Source: Bacteroidales bacterium (lineage in GTDB: Bacteria > Bacteroidota > Bacteroidia > Bacteroidales > Paludibacteraceae). From it: a stretch of DNA of 47,836 nt. Where the stretch lies: assembly GCA_012517575.1 (NCBI GenBank), contig JAAYUQ010000137.1, forward strand, positions 1-47,836. The letters run 5' to 3'. Position numbers and translations under genes: made by a program. Positions within the stretch are counted from its first letter, which is position 1. Each line of letters begins with the position of its first letter. The notes beneath the pieces were generated by a model that was not told the origin of the DNA, ran no database searches, and saw only the letters and a list, made by a program, of their open reading frames with translations. This document shows, one piece after another, positions 9,528 through 18,557 of this stretch.

Positions 9528-10481
9528 ATGAACAGCACCATTAGCCGAATAAATACAAGCATTATTAATGCTTTTCCAAAAGCATTTAAAACTATTATCT
9601 GGTTGCTAAAAATTATTTTGCCCATCAGTCTGTGTGTTAGTTTACTTCAGTATTGGGGAATTATTGCTGCTTTATCTGTTTATCTTACTCCTTTGTTTTC
9701 ACTTGTCGGGCTTCCCGGTGAATCAGCCATAGTTTTTATTACCAGTATTTTTATGGCATTGTATGCTCCCATTGCTATTATTACGACGCTACCCTTGGAA
9801 ATACGGGAAATAACGATTTTAGCTCTTATGTGCCTGATTTCTCATAATTTAATTGTTGAAACTGCCGTTCAGAAAAAAACAGGTTCTTCTGCATTAATTA
9901 TGTTTTCACTGCGTATAATTTCTTCTTTTGTTACAGCTTTTATTCTGAACAAAATTCTTCCAATGAATATGGGGCACGAAAAAATTGTGGAACAGAGCGT
10001 AACCTATACCGACTTGGGAAGCATGCTTTTTGGATGGTTGAAAAGTTCCGGCTGGCTGACTTTAAAGATTTCTCTGATTATTACCGGATTAATGATCCTT
10101 CAAAATATACTGAAAGAATTCAACATACTTGATTTGCTGTCAAAAATTTTTGCTCCATTTATGAAAGTTATGGGTTTATCGAAAAACAGCTCTTTTTTGT
10201 GGTTTGTTGCGCAGATTTTAGGATTAACTTATGGATCAGCAGTAATGATAGAAGAAGTTGAAAACAAAGAAATAAGCCCATATGATGCCGATTTACTTAA
10301 TTATCATATTGCAGTAAACCATTCATTGCTGGAGGATACTTTACTTTTTGCGGCTATAGGAGTTCCTGTTTTATGGATGATCATTCCTCGTTTCATTCTG
10401 GCAGTTATCATTTTATGGAGTGTTCACGGAATTAGATCATTACGCCGACAATTTTCGCATCCTGAAGCAGAGACTATTTGA
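9528..10481 (+). CDS. Nucleoside-recognition (Gate) domain membrane protein
   Basis: A 317-residue polytopic inner-membrane protein with about eight hydrophobic segments. It contains two copies of the Gate/nucleoside-recognition pattern: a first half with LPGESAIVFITSIFMALYAPIAII and a second half with FLWFVAQILGLTYGSAVMIEE. These domains occur in concentrative nucleoside transporters, FeoB and SpmA/SpmB, and bacterial stand-alone members have unknown substrates. The start is the ATG at 9528, just after the hairpin leader at 9461-9490, so expression could be attenuated there. The TetR gene follows 56 bases downstream. Confidence 0.8.
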   Translation: MNSTISRINTSIINAFPKAFKTIIWLLKIILPISLCVSLLQYWGIIAALSVYLTPLFSLVGLPGESAIVFITSIFMALYAPIAIITTLPLEIREITILALMCLISHNLIVETAVQKKTGSSALIMFSLRIISSFVTAFILNKILPMNMGHEKIVEQSVTYTDLGSMLFGWLKSSGWLTLKISLIITGLMILQNILKEFNILDLLSKIFAPFMKVMGLSKNSSFLWFVAQILGLTYGSAVMIEEVENKEISPYDADLLNYHIAVNHSLLEDTLLFAAIGVPVLWMIIPRFILAVIILWSVHGIRSLRRQFSHPEAETI

Positions 10482-10489
10482 TAATTAAT

Positions 10490-10521
10490 TTTAAGAAAGA
10501 AGCTGAGAAATAATACTTTTG
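10490..10521 (+). promoter_or_regulatory. Promoter candidate for the TetR-family gene
   Basis: TTTA (10490-10493), 20 bases, TACTTTTG (10514-10521). The -7 element is a full consensus match and the -33 has one mismatch. The leader would be only about 11 bases before the ATG at 10538. Confidence 0.45.
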
Positions 10522-10537
10522 TTTCAAACTAAGTTTT

Positions 10538-11125
10538 ATGCCCGAAAAAACATCCAGAACAAAAAAACTATTAATAGAAGTTGCTCGGAAATTATTCGCC
10601 GAAAGAGGGAAAAAAAATGTTACCATGAATGATATTGCCGAAGCTTCGGGAAAAGGCAGAAGAACTTTATACACTTATTTCAAAAACAAGGATGAAATAT
10701 ATAAAGCAGTAATAGACAGTGAATTAATTAAAATTTTTCAGCAAATTCAATCTGTTTCATTAGAAAAAATCGAACCAGATATAAAGCTCACCAAACATAT
10801 TATCAAACATTTAGATGCCATAAAAGAAACTGTAACCCGTAATGGTTCTCTCAAAGCTGATTTTTTTCGCGACATTTACGAAGTGGAACGTACACGACGT
10901 AAAATAGATATTCAAGAAATTGAACTTATTAAAGATATTCTGACAGAAGGCATTGAAAAACATCTATTTAAACGCATGAATGTCGAATTGTCGTCCATCG
11001 TTATTTTGTACGCTTTGAAGGGGCTCGAAGTTCCGTACATCAGACAAAACATCGGTAGTGAGTTTGAAAAAAACAAGAACAGTATCGTGGACTTTGTGCT
11101 GGCCGGCATAAAACTGGACTCATAA
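10538..11125 (+). CDS. TetR/AcrR family transcriptional regulator
   Basis: A 195-residue DNA-binding regulator. Residues about 8-55 form the TetR N-terminal domain: LLIEVARKLFAERGKKNVTMNDIAEASGKGRRTLYTYFKNKDEI contains the full helix-turn-helix and the Y-F-K-NK-DE signature. The remaining 140 residues are a divergent ligand-binding domain giving no clue to the effector. Its neighbour upstream is the nucleoside-gate membrane protein, a possible target, but there is no direct evidence. It probably has its own promoter. Confidence 0.9.
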   Translation: MPEKTSRTKKLLIEVARKLFAERGKKNVTMNDIAEASGKGRRTLYTYFKNKDEIYKAVIDSELIKIFQQIQSVSLEKIEPDIKLTKHIIKHLDAIKETVTRNGSLKADFFRDIYEVERTRRKIDIQEIELIKDILTEGIEKHLFKRMNVELSSIVILYALKGLEVPYIRQNIGSEFEKNKNSIVDFVLAGIKLDS

Positions 11126-11198
11126 ACCAACATTGAAAAATTAACAATGATATCTTCTTCCATGTTCATAAAAAGAATAAATTAAAAGAAGAGGGTTA

Positions 11199-11230
11199 TT
11201 TCTGTATTTTATTCCCAATGATTAATTTTG
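11199..11230 (+). promoter_or_regulatory. Promoter candidate for prfA-pyrF
   Basis: TTTC (11199-11202), 20 bases, TAATTTTG (11223-11230). It is followed immediately by a perfect palindrome TACGAAAATTCGTA at 11231-11244, which would sit at the transcription start. The predicted leader is close to 100 bases. Confidence 0.4.
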
Positions 11231-11334
11231 TACGAAAATTCGTAATTTCCATAAAAAATATACCATAAAAAATTTCAATCACCAATTTCAAAATCACCAG
11301 AAAAAAATTATCGGTTTCTAAAAAAATTTAACCA

Positions 11335-12420
11335 ATGCCTGAAAAAAAATTGATAGAAAAACTGGAAGGACTACAAAATAAATTTGACGAGATTTCGACA
11401 TTAATCACTGATCCCAACGTTATTAGCGATCAAAAACGTTTTGCCAAACTCAACAAGGAATATCACGATTTAGGTGAAATTTTAAACGTGAAAAACGAAT
11501 ATGAATTGGCATTGTCTCACTTGGCTGAAGCAAAACAAATTGTGGAAACCGAAAATGATGCAGAAATGCGTGATTTAGCAAAATCGGAAATTGAAGAACT
11601 GGAAAAAAAAATTCCCGAATTGGAAAGCAAGTTAAAATTTTTATTAATACCTGCCGACCCTGAAGACAGAAAAAATGCCATTGTTGAAATAAGAGGAGGA
11701 ACAGGCGGAGACGAAGCCGCAATTTTTGCAGGCGATCTATTTCACATGTATGCCAAATTTTGTGAAAGTAAAGGATGGAAAGTAGAAGTAACAGATTTCA
11801 ATGAAGGCACTGCGGGAGGTTATAAGGAGATAATTTTTACTGTATCAGGTGAAAATGTTTATGGAACATTAAAATACGAATCTGGTGTTCACCGCGTTCA
11901 GAGAGTTCCACAAACCGAAACTCAGGGGCGTATCCACACTTCGGCTGCAACAGTTGCCGTATTCCCGGAAGCAGAAGAGTTTGATGTAGATTTAAAAGAA
12001 TCTGACATTCGCGTGGATATTTATTGTTCTTCGGGACCAGGTGGACAATCTGTAAATACCACCTATTCAGCCGTTCGGTTGATTCATATTCCAACAGGAA
12101 TCACGGTGCAATGTCAGGATGAGAAATCGCAACACAAAAACAAGGCAAAAGCTATGGTTGAACTTCGATCGCGCATTTATGCCATCGAACATCAAAAATA
12201 TCTTGACGAAATTGGTTCAAAACGTAAAACAATGGTGTCTACCGGCGATCGATCGGCCAAAATTCGTACTTACAATTATCCGCAAGGAAGAGTTACGGAT
12301 CATCGAATCAATTACACCATTTACAACCTGCCGGCATTTATGAATGGAGAAATTCAAACAATGATTGACCAACTTATGATTGCAGAAAATGCAGAAAGAT
12401 TGAAAGATGCAGAATTATAA
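11335..12420 (+). CDS. prfA: Peptide chain release factor 1
   Basis: A 361-residue class I release factor recognising UAA and UAG. The GGQ catalytic motif is at residues 236-238 ([12 protein letters not shown]). The codon-recognition tripeptide region reads [18 protein letters not shown] (P192-Q193-T194), a PxT variant of the PAT/PVT seen in other phyla. The N-terminal 100 residues form the expected helical coiled-coil domain. Length is standard. RF1 reads UAG, which matters for the in-frame TAG at 6277: with an intact RF1, readthrough there would be inefficient. Likely co-transcribed with pyrF, 26 bases downstream. Confidence 0.97.
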   Translation: MPEKKLIEKLEGLQNKFDEISTLITDPNVISDQKRFAKLNKEYHDLGEILNVKNEYELALSHLAEAKQIVETENDAEMRDLAKSEIEELEKKIPELESKLKFLLIPADPEDRKNAIVEIRGGTGGDEAAIFAGDLFHMYAKFCESKGWKVEVTDFNEGTAGGYKEIIFTVSGENVYGTLKYESGVHRVQRVPQTETQGRIHTSAATVAVFPEAEEFDVDLKESDIRVDIYCSSGPGGQSVNTTYSAVRLIHIPTGITVQCQDEKSQHKNKAKAMVELRSRIYAIEHQKYLDEIGSKRKTMVSTGDRSAKIRTYNYPQGRVTDHRINYTIYNLPAFMNGEIQTMIDQLMIAENAERLKDAEL

Positions 12421-12446
12421 AAAATACATTGATAAATTCCGACAAA

Positions 12447-13283
12447 ATGAATCGAAAAGAACTTTTTCAAAATATTAAAAGGAAAAAATCATTTCTATGT
12501 ATCGGTTTGGATACCGACATGAATAAAATTCCTTCCTGTTTAAAAGAAAAATCATCAAATCCAATATTTGAATTTAACAAAGCCATTATTGAAGCTACGG
12601 AGGACTTATGCGTTGCATACAAGCCCAATTTGGCTTTTTACGAAAGTCTCGGAATAGAAGGTTGGAAAGCGCTGAATGAAACAGTTAACTACTTAAGACA
12701 ACATTATCCCGATCAATTTTTGATTGCTGATGCGAAACGTGGTGATATTGGTAACACTTCGGCAATGTATGCCCAAGCATTTTTTGAAAAAATGAATTTC
12801 GACGCCATAACCGTTTCTCCATACATGGGTGAAGATTCCATCAAGCCTTTTCTTGCCTATCCGAATAAATGGACTATCATTCTTGCATTAACTTCCAATA
12901 AAGGAGCTTTAGATTTTCAACTACTGAAGGAAGAAAATACCGGTGAAAGATTGTTTGAAAAAGTTTTGAAAACATCTACAAATTGGGGAACGGAAGAAAA
13001 TATGATATATGTTGTTGGAGCAACAAAAACGGAATATCTAAAATCGGTGAGAAAGCTCATTCCCGAACATTTTCTTTTAATTCCGGGCATTGGAGCACAG
13101 GGAGGAAGTCTTGAAGAAACAGCAAAATTTGGATTGAACAGTCAGTGTGGTTTGCTGGTAAATTCTTCACGCCAAATTATCTATGCCTCTTCAGATGAAA
13201 ACTTTGCCGAAGCAGCTCGCTCTGAAGCATTGAAACTTCAGCAGGCAATGGAAAATATTTTGCTACAAAGTGGTATTATGTAA
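12447..13283 (+). CDS. pyrF: Orotidine 5'-phosphate decarboxylase (type 2)
   Basis: A 278-residue enzyme for the last step of UMP synthesis. The active-site block [19 protein letters not shown] carries the catalytic Asp/Lys/Asp set, preceded by YKPNLAFYE and followed by [14 protein letters not shown] and a phosphate-binding PGIGAQGGS. This is the longer type 2 form (PyrF subfamily 2). The frame could start at a TTG at 12429, but [10 protein letters not shown] from the ATG at 12447 is the natural start. It shares a probable operon with prfA and ends at the terminator at 13305-13346. Confidence 0.95.
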   Translation: MNRKELFQNIKRKKSFLCIGLDTDMNKIPSCLKEKSSNPIFEFNKAIIEATEDLCVAYKPNLAFYESLGIEGWKALNETVNYLRQHYPDQFLIADAKRGDIGNTSAMYAQAFFEKMNFDAITVSPYMGEDSIKPFLAYPNKWTIILALTSNKGALDFQLLKEENTGERLFEKVLKTSTNWGTEENMIYVVGATKTEYLKSVRKLIPEHFLLIPGIGAQGGSLEETAKFGLNSQCGLLVNSSRQIIYASSDENFAEAARSEALKLQQAMENILLQSGIM

Positions 13284-13304
13284 GCTGCGACAATTTTTTT
13301 CAAA

Positions 13305-13346
13305 AATAAAAGGGCGACTTCATGCCTGAAGTTGCCCTTTTATTTT
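13305..13346. terminator. Strong bidirectional rho-independent terminator
   Basis: An extended hairpin: AAAAGGGC-GACTTCA, loop TGCC, TGAAGTT-GCCCTTTT, with about 16 paired bases and one G-T wobble. It has an A-run on the left and a T-run on the right, so it serves both pyrF (plus) and the convergent OmpA gene (minus). Confidence 0.85.
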
Positions 13347-13360
13347 AAATCAAGTGAATA

Positions 13361-14587
13361 TTACTTTGATATTTCAAATTCAACGCGGCGATTCTTTTGT
13401 CTGCCTTCAGGAGTGTCATTGGAAGCAATAGGTTTGTCTTCACCGTAACCGGCAACAGTAATAGCAGAAGCAGAGATGCCTTTTTTAACAAGATAATCTT
13501 TTACTGCTTGAGCACGTGCAATCGACAACTGTTGATTAACCGATTTTGGCCCAATATTATCAGTATGACCCGAAACAATAATTTTTGTCCATGCAGTTGA
13601 ATTATTGTTCAAGATAGCATAAATCTGATCCAACAAATCATAAGCTTGCTTGGTTAATTTCGAGGAGCCAAATTCAAATTCAATATTCTGAAAAGTTGCA
13701 TTCACAGAAGAACCTGAAGGTTTTTCAGACAAAGCCTTCAAATCGTTTTCAAGTTGTTGCAATTTGTCCTTTATCATAGCATTGTCATTTTCCAATGCTT
13801 TCAGACGATTTTCAGTGTTGGCATCAATTTTTCCTCCTTGTGCAGTTTTTTCGATAACAACTGGTGCTGGTGCAGGATAAAACTCATCCACAGACATATC
13901 GCGAACATGAGATTTGGTTGTTCCGCCAAATTTATAACGAAGCCCTATTGAACCAATCAAAGCATCACTTCCCATTGAATTATTGCTTAATCCGCCCAAA
14001 TTTTCTCTTACATAATAGCGATATTGTGCTTCCAGTCCCAAGGACAGCACTCTGCTGAGGCGGTATTCTGCATTTAAGCCGGCAAGAGCGAGAGGAGATT
14101 TCAAATTATCGCCATCAGGAACTCCTGCAACACCGGAATAAGAATATAATCCCAATCCGGCTCCCAAATTCCCATAAATATTAACCTTACCCCAAAAACC
14201 ATCACGTTTTGGAGCCAGCAAATTACTTAAATTTGCAGAACCATAAAGGGTAAAATCAAGTGTATGCCCGTTTCCTGTATTTCTGCCATAAGTCAGGTAA
14301 CTGAAATCACCACCCAATCCAAAAAGTGGATTAAAAGTGTATTCTACATAAATTTGCGGAGCAGTCCATCCTGCATTGTTAGCATAAGGAGACAAAGAAG
14401 TTGGGAAAAATAGATAATCATTATTCGTGCTGGATGGCGTAACCCTATAGTAATCCACTCCAGCCTTCACACCGGCCGACCAATGAGCAATATCGGCTTT
14501 CGCTTTGGTTTCTGCTGCTGTACCTTGAGCAGATGCGTAAGTTAAAGCAAATGCCAATAACATAACGCTAAATAAGATTTTTTTCAT
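13361..14587 (-). CDS. OmpA family outer-membrane porin
   Basis: A 408-residue outer-membrane protein. The signal peptide covers residues 1-20 (ends ASA-QG). Residues about 30-235 alternate like an 8-stranded beta-barrel (SLGLEAQYRYYV, LIGSIGLRYKFGG). Residues about 255-290 form a short coiled coil. Residues about 300-408 are the OmpA peptidoglycan-binding domain with SGHTDNIGP and the R-x-x-A-V segment ending NRRVEFEISK. The role is probably structural, tethering outer membrane to cell wall. A long AT-rich upstream region suggests strong separate expression, as usual for major porins. Confidence 0.92.
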   Translation of the reverse strand: MKKILFSVMLLAFALTYASAQGTAAETKAKADIAHWSAGVKAGVDYYRVTPSSTNNDYLFFPTSLSPYANNAGWTAPQIYVEYTFNPLFGLGGDFSYLTYGRNTGNGHTLDFTLYGSANLSNLLAPKRDGFWGKVNIYGNLGAGLGLYSYSGVAGVPDGDNLKSPLALAGLNAEYRLSRVLSLGLEAQYRYYVRENLGGLSNNSMGSDALIGSIGLRYKFGGTTKSHVRDMSVDEFYPAPAPVVIEKTAQGGKIDANTENRLKALENDNAMIKDKLQQLENDLKALSEKPSGSSVNATFQNIEFEFGSSKLTKQAYDLLDQIYAILNNNSTAWTKIIVSGHTDNIGPKSVNQQLSIARAQAVKDYLVKKGISASAITVAGYGEDKPIASNDTPEGRQKNRRVEFEISK

Positions 14588-14968
14588 AATTCTACTTTTT
14601 TAGTTAATTGATTTTCCGTATATTTTTTTGATTAAAAAATGAATCGTACTTATTAAAAACGCCCATCAATAAAAAATTAAGAATTTATTTCCTTCATCTA
14701 ATTTGTAATTCAAACAACTGATATTAACCACAAAATTAATAAAATTATTTTAATGCAAATGTTTTTTAATAGAAATATCGGCAAATATATTTATTTTTTC
14801 TCAAAATCAAAATATTTTTGGGACTTTTTTTCTAAAAAATTATTTATAACACTCAAATAATAATAAAAATTAAAATTGAAAAAAGATTTTAAAGTATAAA
14901 TTTTGATTTAAAAAGAAGATTCAAGCACAGTAACTTTTAACAATAATTATGCCACAAAATCTGTATTT
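14588..14968. other. AT-rich intergenic region upstream of the OmpA porin
   Basis: 381 very AT-rich bases between the OmpA gene start and the pdxH stop, both genes being on the minus strand. A weak promoter candidate on the minus strand is CAAAATTA at 14731-14738 (TAATTTTG read in the gene direction) with CAAA at 14756-14759 as TTTG; the 17-base spacer is shorter than the consensus. No ORF or strong hairpin was seen. Confidence 0.35.
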
Positions 14969-15598
14969 TTACGGTGCAAGTCTATAAATTTCCCATTGTT
15001 GATCGTTTTTTGTATAGAGCAACCGATCGTGCATTCTGTCTGGCCTTCCTTGCCAAAATTCAAAAGTTTTTGGGCGAACCAAAAAACCTCCCCAAAAAGG
15101 TGGTCGTGGAACTTTAGCTCCAAACTGATGCTTATAAAGCTCAAATTGTTTATCGAGATATTCTCTTGATGGAATCTTTCGACTTTGAGGCGATGCCCAC
15201 GCAGCAATTTGACTTAAAAAAGGACGAATCTTAAAATATTCGTCTGAAACTTGCTCTGCAATTTTTTCGGCAACGCCTGTTATTCGTACCTGACGTTCCA
15301 AAACCGGCCAGAAAAACAACAAAGAAACTTGATTATTATGAAGAATTTGTAATCCCTTGTTCCCTTCATAGTTTGTAAAGAAAACAAATCCTTCGTCAGT
15401 TAATTCTTTCAATAAAACCATCCTGCTGTGAGGCTGCAATTCGGCATCTACAGTGGATAACATCATTGCATTTGGCTCATATTCTTCATTTTTTATGGCT
15501 TCGCTCAGCCACAACTTAAACTGTTGAAAAGGGTTTTCTAAAATATTCGATTCCTTCAGAGTAAATCGGTCGTATTGTTTACGTAAATCTTTAAGCAT
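14969..15598 (-). CDS. pdxH: Pyridoxamine 5'-phosphate oxidase
   Basis: A 209-residue FMN enzyme that oxidises pyridoxamine/pyridoxine phosphate to pyridoxal 5'-phosphate. Family blocks are visible in order: AMMLSTVDAELQPHSRMVLLKEL (FMN binding), FVFFTNYEGNKGLQI, LLFFWPVLERQVRITG, WASPQSRKI and the C-terminal FWQGRPDRMHDRLLY, where the RxHDR motif contacts substrate. The C-terminal IYRLAP is canonical, so the enzyme is complete. It is followed upstream by era in the same orientation about 100 bases away. Confidence 0.96.
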   Translation of the reverse strand: MLKDLRKQYDRFTLKESNILENPFQQFKLWLSEAIKNEEYEPNAMMLSTVDAELQPHSRMVLLKELTDEGFVFFTNYEGNKGLQILHNNQVSLLFFWPVLERQVRITGVAEKIAEQVSDEYFKIRPFLSQIAAWASPQSRKIPSREYLDKQFELYKHQFGAKVPRPPFWGGFLVRPKTFEFWQGRPDRMHDRLLYTKNDQQWEIYRLAP

Positions 15599-15702
15599 AA
15601 AAGCAATTTATAGCACCTTATACTCAAATAACAATTTTAAAAATTATTTGTTTTTAAATCGAAAGAGAAAATTTTAAAACAATCCTCAACAAAATTATAG
15701 GA

Positions 15703-16584
15703 TTAATCCTGCAAATATCCAAAGTCTTTGAGCTTTTTTTCTTTATTTCTCCAATCTTTTTCCACTTTCACATAAAGACTGAGAAAAACCTTTTTTCCGA
15801 GAAATTCTTCAATATCTTTTCGGGCTTCCACGCCAACTTTTTTCAACGATTTACCACCTTTCCCGATAATGATTCCTTTTTGTGAATCTCTTTCAACATA
15901 AATCACAGCACCGATTCTAACCAGATTTTCTTCTTCATGAAATTCTTCTATCTCTACTTCAACGGCATAAGGCACTTCCTTCTGATAATTCAACAACACT
16001 TTTTCACGAATAATTTCGCCAATAAAAAACCGTACGGGCTTATCAGTTAACTGGTCTTTATCGAAAAAAGGAGGAGATTCTGGCAATAGTTCTTTGATTC
16101 GTTTCATTAGGTAATCCACGTTGAACTTTTCGAGGGCAGAAATTGGCAATATTTCACCACGATGGAAAATGCCATGCCACTTTTCAACCAACAATTCCAA
16201 TTTTTCCTGATTGATAAGATCTATCTTATTGATTAAGACCAGCAAGGGAACATTGTCTGTATTAATTTTCTGAACAAAATCACTGTCTTTCGGTTCTGCA
16301 TCATACACATCGGTAACATAAATCAGAATATCGGCATCGGTAAGAGCAGACCGTGAAAATTGCAACATGGATTCCTGCAAAGCATATTTTGGCTTGATAA
16401 TGCCCGGTGTGTCGGAAAAAATCATTTGATAATTTTCCTCGTTGACAATTCCTAAAATTCGATGGCGGGTAGTCTGAGATTTAGAAGTAATGATAGATAG
16501 TTTTTCACCCACCAAGGCATTCATCAAAGTAGATTTTCCCACATTTGGATTACCGACAATATTAATAAAACCGGATTTATGCAT
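15703..16584 (-). CDS. era: GTPase Era
   Basis: A 293-residue ribosome-assembly GTPase acting on 16S rRNA 3'-end maturation. G1 is GNPNVGKS (residues 11-18), then SQTTRHRI (G2), DTPGI (G3) and NKID (G4). The C-terminal KH domain carries GIIIGKGGKSLKKVG (the GxxG RNA-binding loop) and ends in the usual VKVEKDWR segment. The frame extends to 16641, but MHKSGFINIVG at 16584 is the conserved family start, so I use it. pdxH lies downstream on the same strand. Confidence 0.96.
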   Translation of the reverse strand: MHKSGFINIVGNPNVGKSTLMNALVGEKLSIITSKSQTTRHRILGIVNEENYQMIFSDTPGIIKPKYALQESMLQFSRSALTDADILIYVTDVYDAEPKDSDFVQKINTDNVPLLVLINKIDLINQEKLELLVEKWHGIFHRGEILPISALEKFNVDYLMKRIKELLPESPPFFDKDQLTDKPVRFFIGEIIREKVLLNYQKEVPYAVEVEIEEFHEEENLVRIGAVIYVERDSQKGIIIGKGGKSLKKVGVEARKDIEEFLGKKVFLSLYVKVEKDWRNKEKKLKDFGYLQD

Positions 16585-16754
16585 AAAACAAATTTGATTG
16601 AGTAATAGAGCAAGAAATGGCTTAGTGATATGTTCTGACAATTATGAAAAGTCTGAAAACTTAAAGACTAAAATCTAAAAATCATGATTTTTTCCAAGCA
16701 ATTTGACACACAAAATTAAACCTTTATTGTCAATTGGCAAAAAATTTTAAAGTG

Positions 16755-16784
16755 AGTTTTGTTTCAAACAAAACTATTTTTTTT
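16755..16784. repeat. Perfect 10-bp inverted repeat followed by T-run
   Basis: AGTTTTGTTT, C, AAACAAAACT (16755-16775), then ATTTTTTTT. It looks like a terminator on the plus strand, but it lies between divergent genes with nothing known upstream on that strand. An operator, or the end of an unseen short transcript, are alternatives. Confidence 0.5.
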
Positions 16785-16834
16785 AACCTGTGAAAGAAAT
16801 AACTATAGATTTCAATAAAAAATAATATGAACTA

Positions 16835-16866
16835 TTTGGAATTACGATTTATTTTCAATTAATTTG
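16835..16866 (+). promoter_or_regulatory. Promoter for the six-repeat secreted protein
   Basis: TTTG (16835-16838), exactly 20 bases, TTAATTTG (16859-16866). The -33 is a perfect match and the -7 has one mismatch. The ATG is 22 bases downstream. Confidence 0.5.
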
Positions 16867-16888
16867 CAATCATTAAAAGTCTTTTGAC

Positions 16889-17281
16889 ATGAAAAAGATA
16901 TTATTTCTTCTCTTTCTTTTTTTTACTTCTGCATTAATGGGACAACAAGTCTATAATGCAGCTGGTAAAATCTTAGGAAAATTTGTCGGGCAGCAATTTT
17001 ACGACAAAAACCTAAGACTAAAAGGAAAAGTCGAAAGCGTTTTTGTTTATGATGCGGCAGGCAATTTGATTGGAAAAATCGACGGAAGCTTTCTGTACGA
17101 TGGCAATGGGAAACAAATTGGAAAAGTTGAAAACAACGACTTTTACGATGCACTCGGAACAAAGCTGGCTTCAGTCTCGGGAAATGCTTTATATGACAGC
17201 TACGGTCGAAGAATCCGAAAATTTGATGGATTGACCCTCAGTCAAATCATTGTATATTACTATTATTTTTCCAACTTGTAA
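16889..17281 (+). CDS. Secreted six-repeat protein, 5-fold beta-flower-like
   Basis: A 130-residue protein with a signal peptide (residues 1-18, MGQ-Q cleavage) and about six tandem units of 16 residues of the form YDaaGnxIGKIdgsf between residues 20 and 113. Examples are YDAAGNLIGKIDGSFL and YDGNGKQIGKVENNDF. This resembles small Bacteroidota proteins annotated as 5-fold beta-flower, and also RHS/MORN-like short beta repeats. Function is unknown. It has its own promoter and sits between the divergent era and porT; it is presumably periplasmic or surface-exposed. The last unit is degenerate and the C-terminus is tyrosine-rich (IVYYYYFSN). Confidence 0.7.
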   Translation: MKKILFLLFLFFTSALMGQQVYNAAGKILGKFVGQQFYDKNLRLKGKVESVFVYDAAGNLIGKIDGSFLYDGNGKQIGKVENNDFYDALGTKLASVSGNALYDSYGRRIRKFDGLTLSQIIVYYYYFSNL

Positions 17282-17401
17282 AGCTTCTTGTCATTTCTTC
17301 TTTTTTAATTGTAGGTGATCCTCGCCTATTAAGCCAGCAATAATCTTGACTTTTAATCGTTTTTATAGCTGAAACTAATACAACCTTTTAGGAATATCAG
17401 T

Positions 17402-18115
17402 ATGTTAAATAAAAATATTATTGCTTTTATTTTTGTTTTATCTCTATATACAGCGTTTTTCCCAAAAGTCAATGCTCAGGGGAATCTTCCCTATGCTGAC
17501 GACAAACTCATTCATTTTGGATTCTCTTTAGGATTGAATACGGCCGATTTTGGAATAACACCAAGAGACACACTCATTAATGGGAACAGCTATTTCACAA
17601 GTGTATCGGCTTTGCAGCCGGGTTTTTCGGTAGGAGTCATCACCAATCTTCGGTTGGCTCGATATTGGAACCTGCGCTTCAATCCAACTTTGCATTTTTC
17701 CGGAAGAGACATCACCTATCGTAAAGATACAACCCTCGCGACTGGAACAACAACTGTCAATTCTATTCCGCTGAGTTTCCCTGTTTATTTAAAATACAGT
17801 GCAGAGCGCAAAAATAATTATCGTCCTTATCTGTTGGGAGGTGGAGGCGTATATTTCGATTTTGGCAGGAACAAGGAAAAGCCCATCTTACTCAAGCCGA
17901 TGGATTATTTTATAGAATTTGGTGCTGGGTGTGACTTGTATTTCAGTTTCTTCAAATTGGCACCAGAACTAAAATTTGCAATTGGCTTCAACAATATGCT
18001 TACGCCTCTCGAACAAAGAAATGCGGGTGGCTTAACCGAAGAAGATAAAATTTATACCACTTCCATTTCCAAACTAACCAATAAAATGATAACCCTTTCT
18101 TTCAATTTCGAATAA
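17402..18115 (+). CDS. porT: Type IX secretion system protein PorT (outer-membrane barrel)
   Basis: A 237-residue beta-barrel protein with a signal peptide (about residues 1-25, NAQ-G). The opening LPYADDKLIHFGFSLGLNTADF and the block NNYRPYLLGGGGVYFDFG, then FFKLAPELKFAIGF, resemble the PorT family, needed for T9SS secretion of sorting-domain proteins in Porphyromonas and gliding flavobacteria. T9SS cargo and PorP/PorE-like proteins elsewhere in this window fit. The generic alternative is an uncharacterised outer-membrane beta-barrel of the same fold. It follows the six-repeat gene after 120 bases. Confidence 0.75.
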   Translation: MLNKNIIAFIFVLSLYTAFFPKVNAQGNLPYADDKLIHFGFSLGLNTADFGITPRDTLINGNSYFTSVSALQPGFSVGVITNLRLARYWNLRFNPTLHFSGRDITYRKDTTLATGTTTVNSIPLSFPVYLKYSAERKNNYRPYLLGGGGVYFDFGRNKEKPILLKPMDYFIEFGAGCDLYFSFFKLAPELKFAIGFNNMLTPLEQRNAGGLTEEDKIYTTSISKLTNKMITLSFNFE

Positions 18116-18156
18116 GAAGCGAAGATATGGAAGGAAAATGGAGCTGTTCAAAAAAA

Positions 18157-18426
18157 TTAGAACTCCCGAATAATTTTGTCTATTTCCTCTTCCCAATCGG
18201 AGAAAAATTTTCGATAAAAATCATTTACTTCATTTGTCCCTTTTTTGCCTTTGGCTGTATTTACCCTTGAAATAAACTGGTTATTCATGAAAATAACTTC
18301 GGAAAGTAAAGAATACATTTTTTCGGGTTCTAACGCCTGCAAAACTGTACCCCGAAATAAAATTTCCAATGCCAGCTGACCCGTAACATCTTTTATTTGT
18401 TTTTTCAATTCTTTTCTGCTTGCCAT
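18157..18426 (-). CDS. Small conserved hypothetical helical protein
   Basis: An 89-residue cytosolic protein from the ATG at 18426 (MASRKELKKQIKDVTGQLALE). The frame extends 10 codons further to 18456, but that would overlap the -7 element. It is predicted almost entirely helical, basic at the N-terminus and acidic at the C-terminus (FSDWEEEIDKII). I do not recognise a named family, although similar small proteins are common in Bacteroidales. It lies alone on the minus strand, convergent with porT and divergent from the lipoprotein gene. Confidence 0.7.
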   Translation of the reverse strand: MASRKELKKQIKDVTGQLALEILFRGTVLQALEPEKMYSLLSEVIFMNNQFISRVNTAKGKKGTNEVNDFYRKFFSDWEEEIDKIIREF

Positions 18427-18455
18427 GATAGAACGATTTAAGTTTTTTTGTTGCA

Positions 18456-18463
18456 CAAATATA
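18456..18463 (-). promoter_or_regulatory. -7 element for the small hypothetical gene
   Basis: Read on the minus strand the sequence is TATATTTG, a full TAnnTTTG match 30 bases before the ATG at 18426. No good -33 TTTG at the expected spacing, so support is partial. Confidence 0.35.
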
Positions 18464-18472
18464 AACCAATAT

Positions 18473-18503
18473 TATGATAAAGTCATCTTTTACACTAAAT
18501 TTG
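18473..18503 (+). promoter_or_regulatory. Promoter candidate for the lipoprotein operon
   Basis: TATG (18473-18476), 19 bases, TAAATTTG (18496-18503). The -7 is a full match and the -33 has one mismatch. Leader about 48 bases before the ATG at 18558. Confidence 0.45.
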
Positions 18504-18557
18504 CATAAACAAATCTACGTAATGATCAACCTATATCATTAAAAAACAAACGATAGA

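Noticed and set aside
12429-12446. TTG start for pyrF
   Set aside because: An ATG 18 bases later gives the natural start; extra residues have no family support.
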